The position numbers and the translations under genes are program-made. 64,000 nt of DNA from positions 982,484-1,046,483 of the forward strand of contig NZ_HG964446.1 of the NCBI RefSeq assembly GCF_000689255.1, in the 5' to 3' direction. Positions 51,896 to 60,899 of the stretch are shown piece by piece. Under the pieces are notes generated by a model. The model did not search any database. It had not been told where the DNA came from and saw only the letters and a program-made list of their open reading frames with translations. The first letter of the stretch is position 1; every line of letters begins with the position of its first letter. Origin of the DNA: Mycobacterium triplex. Lineage in GTDB: Bacteria; Actinomycetota; Actinomycetes; Mycobacteriales; Mycobacteriaceae.

Positions 51896-53512
51896 TTGGA
51901 TATTGTGCTCGGTGTTTCGATCGCACCCACTTCGGTCCAGATGGTTCTGGTTGAAGGCGAGAACGCCGACGGCGCCTTGGTCGAAGAGGATCAGTTCCCC
52001 CTCGCCGCGGCCGATGACACGCAACCCACCGCCGTTCCCGACCGAGTGATCTCCGCCATCCTGGGCACCCGTGAAGGCGCGACCGATGCCGGGATGGAGC
52101 TGTCCTCGATCGGCGTGACGTGGACCGACCAGCTGCACGCGGCCGTGCTCCGCGACGCGCTGACCGCGTACAAGCTCGAGAACGTGATGCTGGTCTCGTC
52201 ATTCCTGGCTGCCGCCGCATTGGGCCAATCCGTCGGCGGCGCAATGGGTTACGACACCACAGCAGTACTGTTCGTCGAGCCCGCCACCGCGACGCTGGCC
52301 GTCGTCGAGACTTCCGACGGCTCCATCACCGATGTCTACAAAGAGCAAATCGTCGCCGATACCTACGACGAGGCCACCGCTCAACTGGCCGGGATGATGT
52401 CCTGGCTCGACGAGCTGGACCTGCCTCCCGGCGGCGTGTTCGTTGTCGGCTCGGGCGTCGACATCGGACCGATCAAACCGGCACTGGATTCCGCGACCTC
52501 ACTTACCGTGAGCGCGCCCGAAGAGCCCGAGACCGCGCTGGCCCGCGGCGCGGCGCTGGCATCGGCCAACGCACCGCTGTTCGCGTCGTCGACCGCGGCG
52601 CTGGCGTACGCGCAAGACCCGGGTACCGGTGCCGTCCATCCGAATGCCGGACCCGAATACCTTGGCGTGTCCTACGTTTCAGATGCGACGCTGGGCCGCG
52701 ACGAGCTTGCCTACAGCCTGGTGCCGGACGACGACGCCGATGCCCCGACGGTCGTCATCAATCGATCCGATCTCCTCGATTCGGAGGAAGACCAACCTCG
52801 CCGCAGGCCGGTGCTTCTCGTCGGCAGCGGGATGGCGGTGATCGCCATCAGCGCCGTGGTCGCACTCGAGATCGCGCTGGCGATCGGCATCCGCACCACC
52901 AACGTGGCCGTGCAGCCCAGCCCGAACCAAAACCTCATCGTGCCAACCCAGCCGGCTCCCGCGCCGCCGCCGGTTGAGGCGTCCGTCGCGAAGCCGAAGA
53001 TCGTCCTGCCCGCGCCCGCGGCGGCGCCCCAGCCGTTGCATCCGGCCTTGGCGGCACCGCCGCCGGCGGCCGCGATCCCCGCGGCTCCGCCACCACCGCC
53101 CGCGGCCCCTCCACCTGTTGCCCCGGCGGTGCCGGTTCCGGTCGTGGTTCCGGTTCCGGTTGCGGTGCCTCAGATCCGCGTGCCTGCTCCGGATTGGCTG
53201 ATGAGTCCGCCGGTGATCCAGGCGCCACCGCGGCCGTTGCCACCGCCGGTGGTGGTACAGCAACCGCCGCCCGTGCATATCCCCGAGCCGCCGGACTCGG
53301 TGCCGCAGTCACCGCCGCACCAAACCCCTCCGGAGACCGGCCCGACCAAGCCGAATGGTCCGGGTGGTCCTGCTGGCGGCCATGTTCCGTCGCCTGGTTC
53401 TGGTTCGGGTGGCGCTAACGGCGGCGGTCCGGGCGGTCTTCCTGGCTCGGGTCCAAGGTGGTGCTGGTGGTGGGCATGTTCCGTCGCCTGGTTCGGGTTC
53501 GGGTGGCGTTAA
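51896..53512 (+). CDS. pseudo-Hsp70 membrane protein (DUF7159-like), paralogue 2, frameshifted in its tail
   Basis: A 538-residue product as read. N-domain: VLGVSIAPTSVQMVLVEGEN, TAVLFVEPATATLAVVET, FVVGSGVDIGPI. Membrane helix at about 310-335 (VLLVGSGMAVIAISAVVALE). A Pro-rich stretch leads to a Gly-rich repeat, which ends abruptly as GSGPRWCWWWACSVAWFGFG. At 53453-53456 the bases CCAA stand where sister repeat copies have a TCG, a one-base gain. The Gly/His-rich tail continues in the +1 frame to 54029. TTG start 6 bases after GGAGGGG. It is the first of three tandem paralogues between dcd and udgA. Confidence 0.75.
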   Translation: MDIVLGVSIAPTSVQMVLVEGENADGALVEEDQFPLAAADDTQPTAVPDRVISAILGTREGATDAGMELSSIGVTWTDQLHAAVLRDALTAYKLENVMLVSSFLAAAALGQSVGGAMGYDTTAVLFVEPATATLAVVETSDGSITDVYKEQIVADTYDEATAQLAGMMSWLDELDLPPGGVFVVGSGVDIGPIKPALDSATSLTVSAPEEPETALARGAALASANAPLFASSTAALAYAQDPGTGAVHPNAGPEYLGVSYVSDATLGRDELAYSLVPDDDADAPTVVINRSDLLDSEEDQPRRRPVLLVGSGMAVIAISAVVALEIALAIGIRTTNVAVQPSPNQNLIVPTQPAPAPPPVEASVAKPKIVLPAPAAAPQPLHPALAAPPPAAAIPAAPPPPPAAPPPVAPAVPVPVVVPVPVAVPQIRVPAPDWLMSPPVIQAPPRPLPPPVVVQQPPPVHIPEPPDSVPQSPPHQTPPETGPTKPNGPGGPAGGHVPSPGSGSGGANGGGPGGLPGSGPRWCWWWACSVAWFGFGWR

Positions 53513-54029
53513 TGGTGGCCATGGCGGTGTTCCTGGTTCGGGTTCGGGTGGTGCTGGTGGTGGGCATGTTCCGTCGCCTGGCTCTGGCTCCGGTGGCGCT
53601 AACGGCGGCACTCCGGGCGGTGGACCCATCAGTGGTGGGTCTGGTCACGGTGGCGGTCCGATCGGTGGCGGTCCTATCGGCGGCGGCTTAGGTGGCGGCG
53701 GTCCTGTCGGTGGTGGCGGTCATGGTGGTGGTCCCATTGGTGGTGGTCCGGTCGGTGGTGGCGGCCACAGCGGAGGTGGCCCGATCGGTGGTGGTCCGGT
53801 CGGTGGTGGCGGCCACAGCGGAGGTGGTCCGATCGGCGGCGGTCCCATCGGCGGCGGCCTGGGTGGTGGCGGCGGTCCGATTGGTGGGGGACACAGCGGC
53901 GGCGGCTTGGGTGGCGGCGGCAACCTCGGTGGCGGCGGCCACAGCAGCGGCGGTCTCGGTGGCGGTGGCGGTGGCGGCCACAGCAGTGGCGGCGGTCACA
54001 GTAGCGGCGGTGGTGGGTCCCACCATTAG
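53457..54029 (+). pseudogene. out-of-frame continuation of the paralogue 2 tail
   Basis: This frame encodes GGAGGGHVPSPGSGSGG-type units and then GGGPIGGGPVGGGGHSGGG repeats to the stop at 54029. It matches the composition of the tails of paralogues 3 and 4, so it is the natural end of the gene at 51896 if the one-base gain at 53453-53456 is removed. A restored product would have about 710 residues. Confidence 0.7.
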
Positions 54030-54202
54030 CCGGGTGCGCGGCCCGTCGGCAGGTCGTTACCGCTCCTAACGAAAGTGCAGTAGTGTCGAAGCGTCTGGGC
54101 GAGTCAAGAGCTGGCCACGCTCGTTTCAACCAGAACTCGTAACGCCCAGCTAATCCCGGATCTTTGAATTCGCGCTGCTGCGGCGATAAAAGACCCGGAT
54201 GG

Positions 54203-54239
54203 GCGGCCAAAAAGTGTGCTGCACACGCGATTTGGCCGC
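54203..54239. promoter_or_regulatory. nested palindrome upstream of paralogue 3
   Basis: GCGGCCAAA (54203-54211) pairs with TTTGGCCGC (54231-54239), and inside lies GTGTGC-T-GCACAC (54214-54226). It ends 34 bases before the ATG at 54274, within a 244-base gap that holds no other gene. It may be an operator or a 5'-leader hairpin. Confidence 0.55.
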
Positions 54240-54273
54240 AAGGGAGCGAACTGACTCGGGGGAGTTAAACGCG

Positions 54274-55767
54274 ATGGTGGGCATCGTGTTGGGCGTCTCG
54301 ATGGCGCCAACGAAGGTCCGCATGGTGCTCGTCGAAGGGGAAAGCGCCGACGGCGTCACCGTCGACCAGGACGACTTCGACGTCGCCGGTGATGCGGCGC
54401 CTTCCAGCGCGCCTGCTCAGGTGATCTCGGCGATCTTGGGCACTCGCGAAGGCGCCATCGAAGGCGGCTTCCAGCTTCTCTCGAGCGGAGTGACGTGGAC
54501 CGATCACATCGAGGCTGCCCTGCTGCGCGATGCGCTGATCGCCCACAAGATCGAGAACGTCATGCTCGTCTCGGCCTTCATGGCCGCGGCCGCCCTAACC
54601 CAGGCGGTCGGCGACGCCACTAACTACGCGCGTACCGCGCTGCTGTTCGTCGAGCCGTATACCGCCACGTTGGCCGTGGTCAACACCGCCGACGGGTCGA
54701 TCACCGACGTCCACCGCCGAGTTCTTGCCGACGACGAAGACCAGGCGGTGAACGAACTCGTCGAGATGGTCTCCGGTGCTGAAACGCTGCAAACCCAGCC
54801 GCAGGGTGTGGTCGTCGTCGGTTCGGGCGTCGACATCCCTCTGATCAAACCCGTTCTGGAAGCCGCGACTTCGCTCAATCTGTCGGTACCTGACGAGCCG
54901 GCGCTGGCCCGGGGTGCGGCGCTGGCGTCAGCGAATGCGCCATTGTTCGCCTCGTCTACCGCGGCGTTGGCCTATGCGCTCGACCCCGGCACCGGCGAGG
55001 TCGACCCGTTGGCGCTCGCCGGACAGTCGCCGGGACTGCTGCCCGGCTATCTGCCGGACTATCGGGCCACTCCCGCACCCGCCGCCGTCGTCGGGGAAGG
55101 TCGGGCCAATGTCGCCTACAGCGCCGTGCCCGATGACGACGACGACCAGACCGGCACCGGTCTCGACGAGGCGGCGCAACGTCGCAAATCGATTCTGTTG
55201 GTGGGCAGCACTCTGGCGGTCATCTTCATCACCGCGGTGGTGGCACTTGAGATTGCGCTGGCAATCAGCATCCGCCCGACGGTCGCCTTGAGGCCTGATC
55301 CCAACGAAAACATCGTCGTCCCAACGCATTCCGCGCCCGCCCCGCCACGGGCTCCGGCTCCGAAGCCGAGGGTCGCGGCGCCGGCGCCCGTCGCGGTGCC
55401 CCATCCGATGAACGTGCCGGCCCCGGTCCCGGCGGCTCCGCGGGTGCCCGTCGTCGCGCCGCCGGTTCCGGTCATCATTCCTCCGATCGTTCCGCGGGTG
55501 CCGATTCTGCGGCCTCCGGTGCCGCGCGGACCCTTCGGCGGAGGGCCCGGTCCCCGTGGCCCGTTCGGCGGGCACGGTCCGTTCGGCGGGCACGGTCCCT
55601 TCGGTGGCCACGGTCCGTTCGGTGGGCACGGTCCGTTCGGCGGGCACGGTCCGTTCGGTGGGCACGGTCCGTTCGGTGGCCACGGTCCCTTCGGCGGTGG
55701 TCACGGCCCGTTCGGCGGCGGCCATGGATTCGGCGGCCACGGATTCGGCGGATTCGGTCATCACTAG
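54274..55767 (+). CDS. pseudo-Hsp70 membrane protein (DUF7159-like), paralogue 3
   Basis: A 497-residue member of the same family: IVLGVSMAPTKVRMVLVEGE, TALLFVEPYTATLAVVNTAD, VVVGSGVDIPLIKP and ALARGAALASANAPLFASS. Membrane helix at about 308-333 (ILLVGSTLAVIFITAVVALE). The Pro/Ala-rich linker ends in a run of GGHGPF hexapeptides and a final GFGGHGFGGFGHH. ATG 54274 follows GGGGGAG. Likely N-in, C-out topology, so a His/Gly/Phe tail would face the wall. Function unknown. Confidence 0.8.
   Translation: MVGIVLGVSMAPTKVRMVLVEGESADGVTVDQDDFDVAGDAAPSSAPAQVISAILGTREGAIEGGFQLLSSGVTWTDHIEAALLRDALIAHKIENVMLVSAFMAAAALTQAVGDATNYARTALLFVEPYTATLAVVNTADGSITDVHRRVLADDEDQAVNELVEMVSGAETLQTQPQGVVVVGSGVDIPLIKPVLEAATSLNLSVPDEPALARGAALASANAPLFASSTAALAYALDPGTGEVDPLALAGQSPGLLPGYLPDYRATPAPAAVVGEGRANVAYSAVPDDDDDQTGTGLDEAAQRRKSILLVGSTLAVIFITAVVALEIALAISIRPTVALRPDPNENIVVPTHSAPAPPRAPAPKPRVAAPAPVAVPHPMNVPAPVPAAPRVPVVAPPVPVIIPPIVPRVPILRPPVPRGPFGGGPGPRGPFGGHGPFGGHGPFGGHGPFGGHGPFGGHGPFGGHGPFGGHGPFGGGHGPFGGGHGFGGHGFGGFGHH
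55556..55720 (+). repeat. 18-base coding tandem repeat (GGHGPF units)
   Basis: About eight units of an 18-base repeat encode GGHGPF within the tail of paralogue 3; units differ only at third positions (for example CCGTTC or CCCTTC, GGCGGG or GGTGGC). Such arrays change length by replication slippage while staying in frame. Confidence 0.85.
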
Positions 55768-55829
55768 CCGCCTCGCCCCACGCGACTGCAGCCGAACGCG
55801 CGTAAAGTCGGGTCGCTAGGGGAATACAG

Positions 55830-55864
55830 GGTGGGGACTCACGCCGTCTCGAGGTAGCCGGAGC
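55830..55864 (+). repeat. dispersed intergenic motif, weak copy C
   Basis: GGTGGGGACTCACGCCGTCT and what follows resemble the middle of copy A (GGACTCACCGCGACGACGTA) in the 151-base gap before paralogue 4. The match is short, so the link to copies A and B is tentative. No gene is seen in this gap. Confidence 0.35.
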
Positions 55865-55918
55865 CTGCGATGACGACGTCCTCCACGGCACTGTCTAGCA
55901 AATGACAATGGAGGGGCA

Positions 55919-57412
55919 TTGGACACCGTACTTGGTGTGTCGATGGCGCCGACGGCAGTCCGGATGGTTCTTGTCGAGGGCGAAAATGGCGATGGCGCCA
56001 CCGTCGACGAAGACAATTTCGACGTCGAGTGCGACGACGATGCAGCAACGACTAGCGCTGCGGATCAGGTGGTCTCGGCAATCCTGGGAACCCAGGAGGG
56101 TGCCGCGCAGGGCGGCTACCAGCTGACGTCGACGGGGGTCACCTGGACCGATCCCGTCGAGGCAGCCGCGCTGCGCGATGCGCTGGCCGCGCACAAGGTC
56201 GAGAATGTGATGTTGGTCTCGGCGTTCCTGGCCGCGGCAGCGCTGGCGCAAGCGGTCGGCAACGAAACCAACTACGCGCAGACGGCGCTGCTGTTCATCG
56301 AACCCGACACCGCGACCCTGGCGCTCGTCGACACCGCCGACGGGTCGATCGCCGATGTGCACCGCCAGCCGCTGCCGGAGGACGACGACGCCGCCGTGGC
56401 ACAGCTGGCCACGATGGTCTCCGAGGCCGAGTCGCTGGATACCCGCCCGGGTGCCGTGTTCGTCGTGGGCTCCGGCGTCGATGTTCCGCTGATCAAGCCG
56501 GCCTTGGAGGCCGCGACGACGCTGCCGTTGGCCATGCCCGAGGAGCCCGACACCGCGCTGGCTCGCGGTGCCGCCCTGGCGTCGGCGCACGCGCCGTTGT
56601 TCGCCTCTTCTACCGCCGCGCAGGCCTACGCGCAGGACCCCGGCACCGGTGCCATCGACCCATTCGCGGTTGCCCCCGGATATCTCGACAACCCGGATTC
56701 CGGCGACGGTGCGCTCGCCTACAGCGCCGTTCCCGAGGACTATGCCGACGCCTACACCGGCGAGCACACCGCCGCCACCGCGCTCACCGACTATCCGGAG
56801 CGCAGGTCCTTTGGGCTGGTAGGCAGTGCGGTGGCGGCGATCTTCATCGTCGGCGTGGCGGCGCTGGTCGTTTCGCTGGCCGTCGCTATCCGGCCCACGG
56901 CCGCTGTGAAGCCCGTTCCGAGTCACAACATCGTCGCCCCAGCCACACCGGCGCCGGCGGCTCCGGCTCCGGCACCCGCAGCTCCCGCACCGGCTCCGGC
57001 GCCTGAGGCCGCCCCGATTCCCGCTCCGGCGCCGGTTCCTCAGGCACCCGCTCCGGCCCCGATTCCCGAGGCTCCCGCGCCGGTCCCGGTCCAAGTGCCG
57101 GATGCACCCGCGCCAATACCCGACGCGCCCGCGCCCGTGGCGCCGATTCCCATTCCGATCCCGCTACCGATCCCTCCGGTCATCGGCGTGCCGGGCGGGC
57201 CGATAGGTCCCGGCGGCGGTGGATTCCCGAACAACCCCGGCCACGGCGGTGGATTCCCCAACAACCCGGGCCACGGCGGCGGATTCCCCGGTGGCGGCCA
57301 CGGCGGTGGGGGCGGCCTCCCCGGGTTCCCCGGTGGTGGTGGCGGTCACGGTGGTTTCGGCGGCGGCCACGGTGGTTTCGGCGGCGGCCACGGCGGGTTT
57401 GGACGCCATTAG
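55919..57412 (+). CDS. pseudo-Hsp70 membrane protein (DUF7159-like), paralogue 4
   Basis: A 497-residue member: TVLGVSMAPTAVRMVLVEGE, TALLFIEPDTATLALVDTAD, FVVGSGVDVPLIKPALE, ALARGAALASAHAPLFASS. Membrane helix at about 299-323 (FGLVGSAVAAIFIVGVAALV). An Ala/Pro repeat linker (APAPAPAAPAPAPAP) precedes a Gly-rich tail with GGGFPNNPGH and GGFGGGHGG units. TTG start close behind GGAGGGG (2 bases), an unusually tight spacing. It is 90 bases before udgA. Function unknown. Confidence 0.8.
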   Translation: MDTVLGVSMAPTAVRMVLVEGENGDGATVDEDNFDVECDDDAATTSAADQVVSAILGTQEGAAQGGYQLTSTGVTWTDPVEAAALRDALAAHKVENVMLVSAFLAAAALAQAVGNETNYAQTALLFIEPDTATLALVDTADGSIADVHRQPLPEDDDAAVAQLATMVSEAESLDTRPGAVFVVGSGVDVPLIKPALEAATTLPLAMPEEPDTALARGAALASAHAPLFASSTAAQAYAQDPGTGAIDPFAVAPGYLDNPDSGDGALAYSAVPEDYADAYTGEHTAATALTDYPERRSFGLVGSAVAAIFIVGVAALVVSLAVAIRPTAAVKPVPSHNIVAPATPAPAAPAPAPAAPAPAPAPEAAPIPAPAPVPQAPAPAPIPEAPAPVPVQVPDAPAPIPDAPAPVAPIPIPIPLPIPPVIGVPGGPIGPGGGGFPNNPGHGGGFPNNPGHGGGFPGGGHGGGGGLPGFPGGGGGHGGFGGGHGGFGGGHGGFGRH

Positions 57413-57501
57413 GTCTTCGGGAGCCAGCTGTCACCTCCCGTTTGCCTCCCGCTTAACGGAGCGATGCAGTTAGCTCATCGCGGCCACCTACACACGGTTG
57501 T

Positions 57502-58827
57502 ATGCGATGCACCGTCTTTGGCACCGGATACCTGGGTGCCACGCACGCAGTCGGGATGGCCGTCCTGGGACACGAGGTCGTCGGGGTCGATATCGACCCA
57601 GGCAAAATCGCCAAGCTGGCCGCCGGTGACATCCCCTTCTACGAGCCGGGCCTGCCAGAGTTGTTGACCGACAACCTGGCTGCCGGCAGATTGCGGTTCA
57701 CCACCGATTACGACATGGCGGCCGACTTCGCCGACGTGCACTTCCTGGGCGTCGGCACGCCGCAAAAGAAGGGCGAATACGGCGCCGATCTGAGCCACGT
57801 CAACGCCGTCATCGACAATCTCGTACCCCGGCTGACCAGGCCGGCCGTGCTGGTCGGCAAATCGACTGTGCCAGTTGGCACTGCGGCCGAGCTCAGCGAA
57901 CGCGCCGCCGCGCTGGCACCGGCAGGAGTCGACGTCGAGATCGCCTGGAACCCGGAATTCCTGCGTGAGGGACACGCGGTGCATGACACCTTGGAACCGG
58001 ACCGCATTGTGCTTGGTATTCAGCAGGATTCGGTGCGCTCAGAGATAGTCATCCGCGAGCTGTACGCGCCAATCCTCGAAGCCGGTGTGCCGTTCCTCGT
58101 AACCGATTTGCAGACAGCGGAATTGGTGAAGGTATCGGCCAATGCCTTTCTCGCGACCAAGATTTCGTTCATCAATGCCGTCTCCGAGGTGTGCGAGGCG
58201 GCGGGTGCCGACGTCACGCTGCTTGCCGATGCGCTCGGTTACGACTCCCGCATCGGGCGCAAATTCCTCAACGCGGGCTTGGGTTTTGGCGGTGGTTGTC
58301 TGCCCAAGGACATTCGGGCTTTCATGGCCCGCGCCGGCGAGCTGGGCGCCAATCAGGCGCTGACGTTTTTGCGCGAGGTGGACAGCATCAACATGCGCCG
58401 GCGCACCAAGATGGTCGAGCTGGCCACCACTGCGTGCGGCGGTTCGCTGCTGGGCGCCAATATCGCCGTGCTCGGAGCGGCGTTCAAGCCCGAGTCCGAC
58501 GATGTCCGGGATTCGCCGGCGCTCAACGTCGCCGGCCAACTGCAGCTCAACGGCGCCGCGGTCAACGTCTACGACCCCAAAGCCCTGGAGAACGCCCGCC
58601 GCCTGTTCCCGACACTGAACTACGCGGTTTCGGTGACCGAGGCATGTGCGGGCGCGGACGCAGTCTTGGTGCTGACCGAGTGGCAGGAGTTCACCAACCT
58701 CGACCCGGCCGATCTCGCCGACCGGGTGCGGGCCCGCGTCGTCGTTGACGGCCGCAACTGCCTGGACGTCGAGCGCTGGTCACAGGCGGGCTGGCGGGTG
58801 TTCCGGCTCGGAGCGCGACGTCCCTAG
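57502..58827 (+). CDS. udgA: UDP-glucose 6-dehydrogenase
   Basis: A 441-residue UDP-sugar dehydrogenase (M. tuberculosis UdgA is 443 aa). N-terminal NAD loop VFGTGYLGATHAVG, central NPEFLREG, catalytic Cys266 in FGGGCLPKDI, and C-terminal AFKPESDDVRDSPALN. It oxidises UDP-glucose to UDP-glucuronate with two NAD, giving precursors of envelope glycans. ATG start at 57502. Confidence 0.93.
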   Translation: MRCTVFGTGYLGATHAVGMAVLGHEVVGVDIDPGKIAKLAAGDIPFYEPGLPELLTDNLAAGRLRFTTDYDMAADFADVHFLGVGTPQKKGEYGADLSHVNAVIDNLVPRLTRPAVLVGKSTVPVGTAAELSERAAALAPAGVDVEIAWNPEFLREGHAVHDTLEPDRIVLGIQQDSVRSEIVIRELYAPILEAGVPFLVTDLQTAELVKVSANAFLATKISFINAVSEVCEAAGADVTLLADALGYDSRIGRKFLNAGLGFGGGCLPKDIRAFMARAGELGANQALTFLREVDSINMRRRTKMVELATTACGGSLLGANIAVLGAAFKPESDDVRDSPALNVAGQLQLNGAAVNVYDPKALENARRLFPTLNYAVSVTEACAGADAVLVLTEWQEFTNLDPADLADRVRARVVVDGRNCLDVERWSQAGWRVFRLGARRP

Positions 58828-58856
58828 CACGCACCCCTGGCGAGTAGCCTGATTGC

Positions 58857-59612
58857 GTGGATTACGCGGCAGCCTTTCTCGACGAAAACCGCGCATTTTC
58901 GGAGCTTTTCCGCGATGTCGACGAATCGCTCCCGGTGCCGACCTGCCCGGACTGGCGCCTCAAGCAGCTGTTCCGCCATGTCGGCCGCGGTGATCGCTGG
59001 GCGGCGCAAATCGTGCGGGACCGACTCGACGGGCCGCTCGACGTCCGCAGCGTCGAAGGCGGCAAGCCGCCCCCAGATCCGGCCGGCGCGATCTCCTGGC
59101 TGCACGGCGGAGCACAACGCCTGCTCGACGCCGTTGAGCTGTCGGGTGTCCAGACGCCGGTGTGGACCTTTCTGGGTGAGCGCCCGGCGAACTGGTGGAT
59201 CCGGCGCCGGCTGCACGAAACGGCGGTGCATCGCGCCGACGCGGCCCTCGCGCTCGGGCGCGAATTCACCCTCGAGCCCGCCGTCGCCGCGGACGGGATC
59301 ACCGAGTTCCTCGAGCGGATCGCGATTCAGGCCGGCGGCAACGGCGCCCCGCTGCCGCTCGAGGAAGGCCAGACCCTGCACCTGCACGCGACCGACCCCG
59401 GGCTCGGCGAAGCCGGTGAATGGACGATCAGCGTCTCGGACGCGGGTGTCGCCTGGTCGCACGAGCACGGCAAGGGCAGTGCGGCGTTACGCGGCGGTGC
59501 CTGCGAGTTGTTGCTGGCGATGGCGCGCCGAACTCGGCTCGCCGACACCGGTATCGAGATGTTCGGCGACGACACCGTCTGGCAAAACTGGCTCGAGCGC
59601 ACGCCTCTCTAG
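58857..59612 (+). CDS. maleylpyruvate-isomerase-family (MDMPI, DinB-like) protein
   Basis: A 251-residue protein with an N-terminal mycothiol-dependent-isomerase/DinB helix bundle: VPTCPDWRLKQLFRHVGRGD and RRRLHETAVHRADA, whose His residues form a metal site in the family. The C-terminal SCP2-like part contains GACELLLAMARRT. Many mycobacterial members have no known substrate; mycothiol-linked thiol transfer is possible. GTG start 29 bases after udgA. Confidence 0.82.
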   Translation: MDYAAAFLDENRAFSELFRDVDESLPVPTCPDWRLKQLFRHVGRGDRWAAQIVRDRLDGPLDVRSVEGGKPPPDPAGAISWLHGGAQRLLDAVELSGVQTPVWTFLGERPANWWIRRRLHETAVHRADAALALGREFTLEPAVAADGITEFLERIAIQAGGNGAPLPLEEGQTLHLHATDPGLGEAGEWTISVSDAGVAWSHEHGKGSAALRGGACELLLAMARRTRLADTGIEMFGDDTVWQNWLERTPL

Positions 59613-59664
59613 CAACGTCGGGGAAACGACATGCCGGGAAGTGGTACACGGTAATTTTTAGTCC

Positions 59665-60015
59665 ATGACCACATCGGAGATTGCCACCGTGCTCGCGTGG
59701 TACGACGCTCTCGCCAGCGCGGACATCGAGACCTTGGCGGCCTTGTCCAGCGACGACATCGAATTGGGTGACTCGCACGGAGCAGCGCAGGGCCATGAGG
59801 CGTTGCGCAGGTGGGCCTCCTCCAACCGGGCGACCACCGAACTTGGTGAGATGTACGTGCACGACGGCGTCGTTGTCGCCGAACAAACGGGCGGCGCTCC
59901 CGGCGCCTTGGCGTTCCGCGTCGTCCACGACCACGTCACTTCGGTGTTCCGTCACCAGGACTTGGCGTCGGCGCTGGCCTCGACCGAGCTCACTCAGGCC
60001 GACCTCGTTACTTAA
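59665..60015 (+). CDS. SnoaL/NTF2-fold small protein
   Basis: A 116-residue NTF2-like protein: [58 protein letters not shown]. Members act as small isomerases, hydrolases or binding modules; no catalytic set is certain here. ATG start. It precedes rmlA by 17 bases, so the two are probably co-transcribed. Confidence 0.75.
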   Translation: MTTSEIATVLAWYDALASADIETLAALSSDDIELGDSHGAAQGHEALRRWASSNRATTELGEMYVHDGVVVAEQTGGAPGALAFRVVHDHVTSVFRHQDLASALASTELTQADLVT

Positions 60016-60032
60016 GGCATAGGAGCCCATAC

Positions 60033-60899
60033 ATGCGCGGAATCATCTTGGCCGGCGGATCGGGCACGCGCCTGCACCCGATCACGATGGGCATCAGCAA
60101 GCAGTTGCTGCCCGTATACGACAAGCCGATGATCTACTACCCGTTGTCCACGTTGATGATGGCCGGAATCCGCGACATTTTGGTGATCACCACCCCGCAC
60201 GACGCTGCCGGCTTTCAGCGACTGCTCGGCGACGGCTCCCAATTCGGTATCAACCTCAGCTATGTCAAGCAGGAGAGACCCGATGGTCTGGCACAAGCAT
60301 TCGTGCTGGGCGCCAAGCACATCGGTAACGACTCCGCCGCTTTGGTGTTGGGGGACAACATCTTCTACGGCCCTGGATTGGGTACTAACCTGAGCCGCTT
60401 CCAATCCGTCAGCGGCGGAGCCATTTTCGCGTATTGGGTGGCGAACCCGTCGGCCTACGGTGTCGTCGAGTTCGGCGAGGACGGGATGGCGCTGTCGTTG
60501 CAGGAGAAACCCGAAACGCCGAAGTCCAAGTACGCGGTGCCGGGCCTGTACTTCTACGACAACGACGTGATCGAAATCGCCAAGGGCTTAAAGAAATCCG
60601 ATCGCGGCGAGTACGAGATCACCGAGGTCAACCAGATCTACCTCAACCGCGGCCGGCTGTCCGTCGAGGTACTGGCCCGCGGCACCGCGTGGCTGGACAC
60701 CGGCACCTTCGACTCACTGCTGGACGCCAGCGACTACGTCCGCACCCTGGAGCGCCGGCAAGGTCTCAAGGTCGGCGTGCCCGAGGAAATCGCTTGGCGG
60801 CAGGGCTGGATCACCGACGAGGAGATGGCGACCCGCGCCCGCACGATGATCAAGTCCGGGTATGGCGGCTACCTGCTGGAGCTGATGGAACGGGGCTGA
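60033..60899 (+). CDS. rmlA: glucose-1-phosphate thymidylyltransferase
   Basis: A 288-residue protein, the length of M. tuberculosis RmlA (Rv0334). Nucleotide loop [18 protein letters not shown], metal site LGDNIFYG and [12 protein letters not shown]. It makes dTDP-glucose from dTTP and glucose-1-phosphate, the first step to the dTDP-rhamnose that links arabinogalactan to peptidoglycan. The 3' end overlaps the convergent YibE/F gene by 50 bases. Confidence 0.96.
   Translation: MRGIILAGGSGTRLHPITMGISKQLLPVYDKPMIYYPLSTLMMAGIRDILVITTPHDAAGFQRLLGDGSQFGINLSYVKQERPDGLAQAFVLGAKHIGNDSAALVLGDNIFYGPGLGTNLSRFQSVSGGAIFAYWVANPSAYGVVEFGEDGMALSLQEKPETPKSKYAVPGLYFYDNDVIEIAKGLKKSDRGEYEITEVNQIYLNRGRLSVEVLARGTAWLDTGTFDSLLDASDYVRTLERRQGLKVGVPEEIAWRQGWITDEEMATRARTMIKSGYGGYLLELMERG

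Noticed and set aside
55556..55720. Regular 18-base repeats considered as a CRISPR array
   Set aside because: There are no unique spacers; the units are contiguous and encode GGHGPF in frame with a real gene. No cas gene is nearby.
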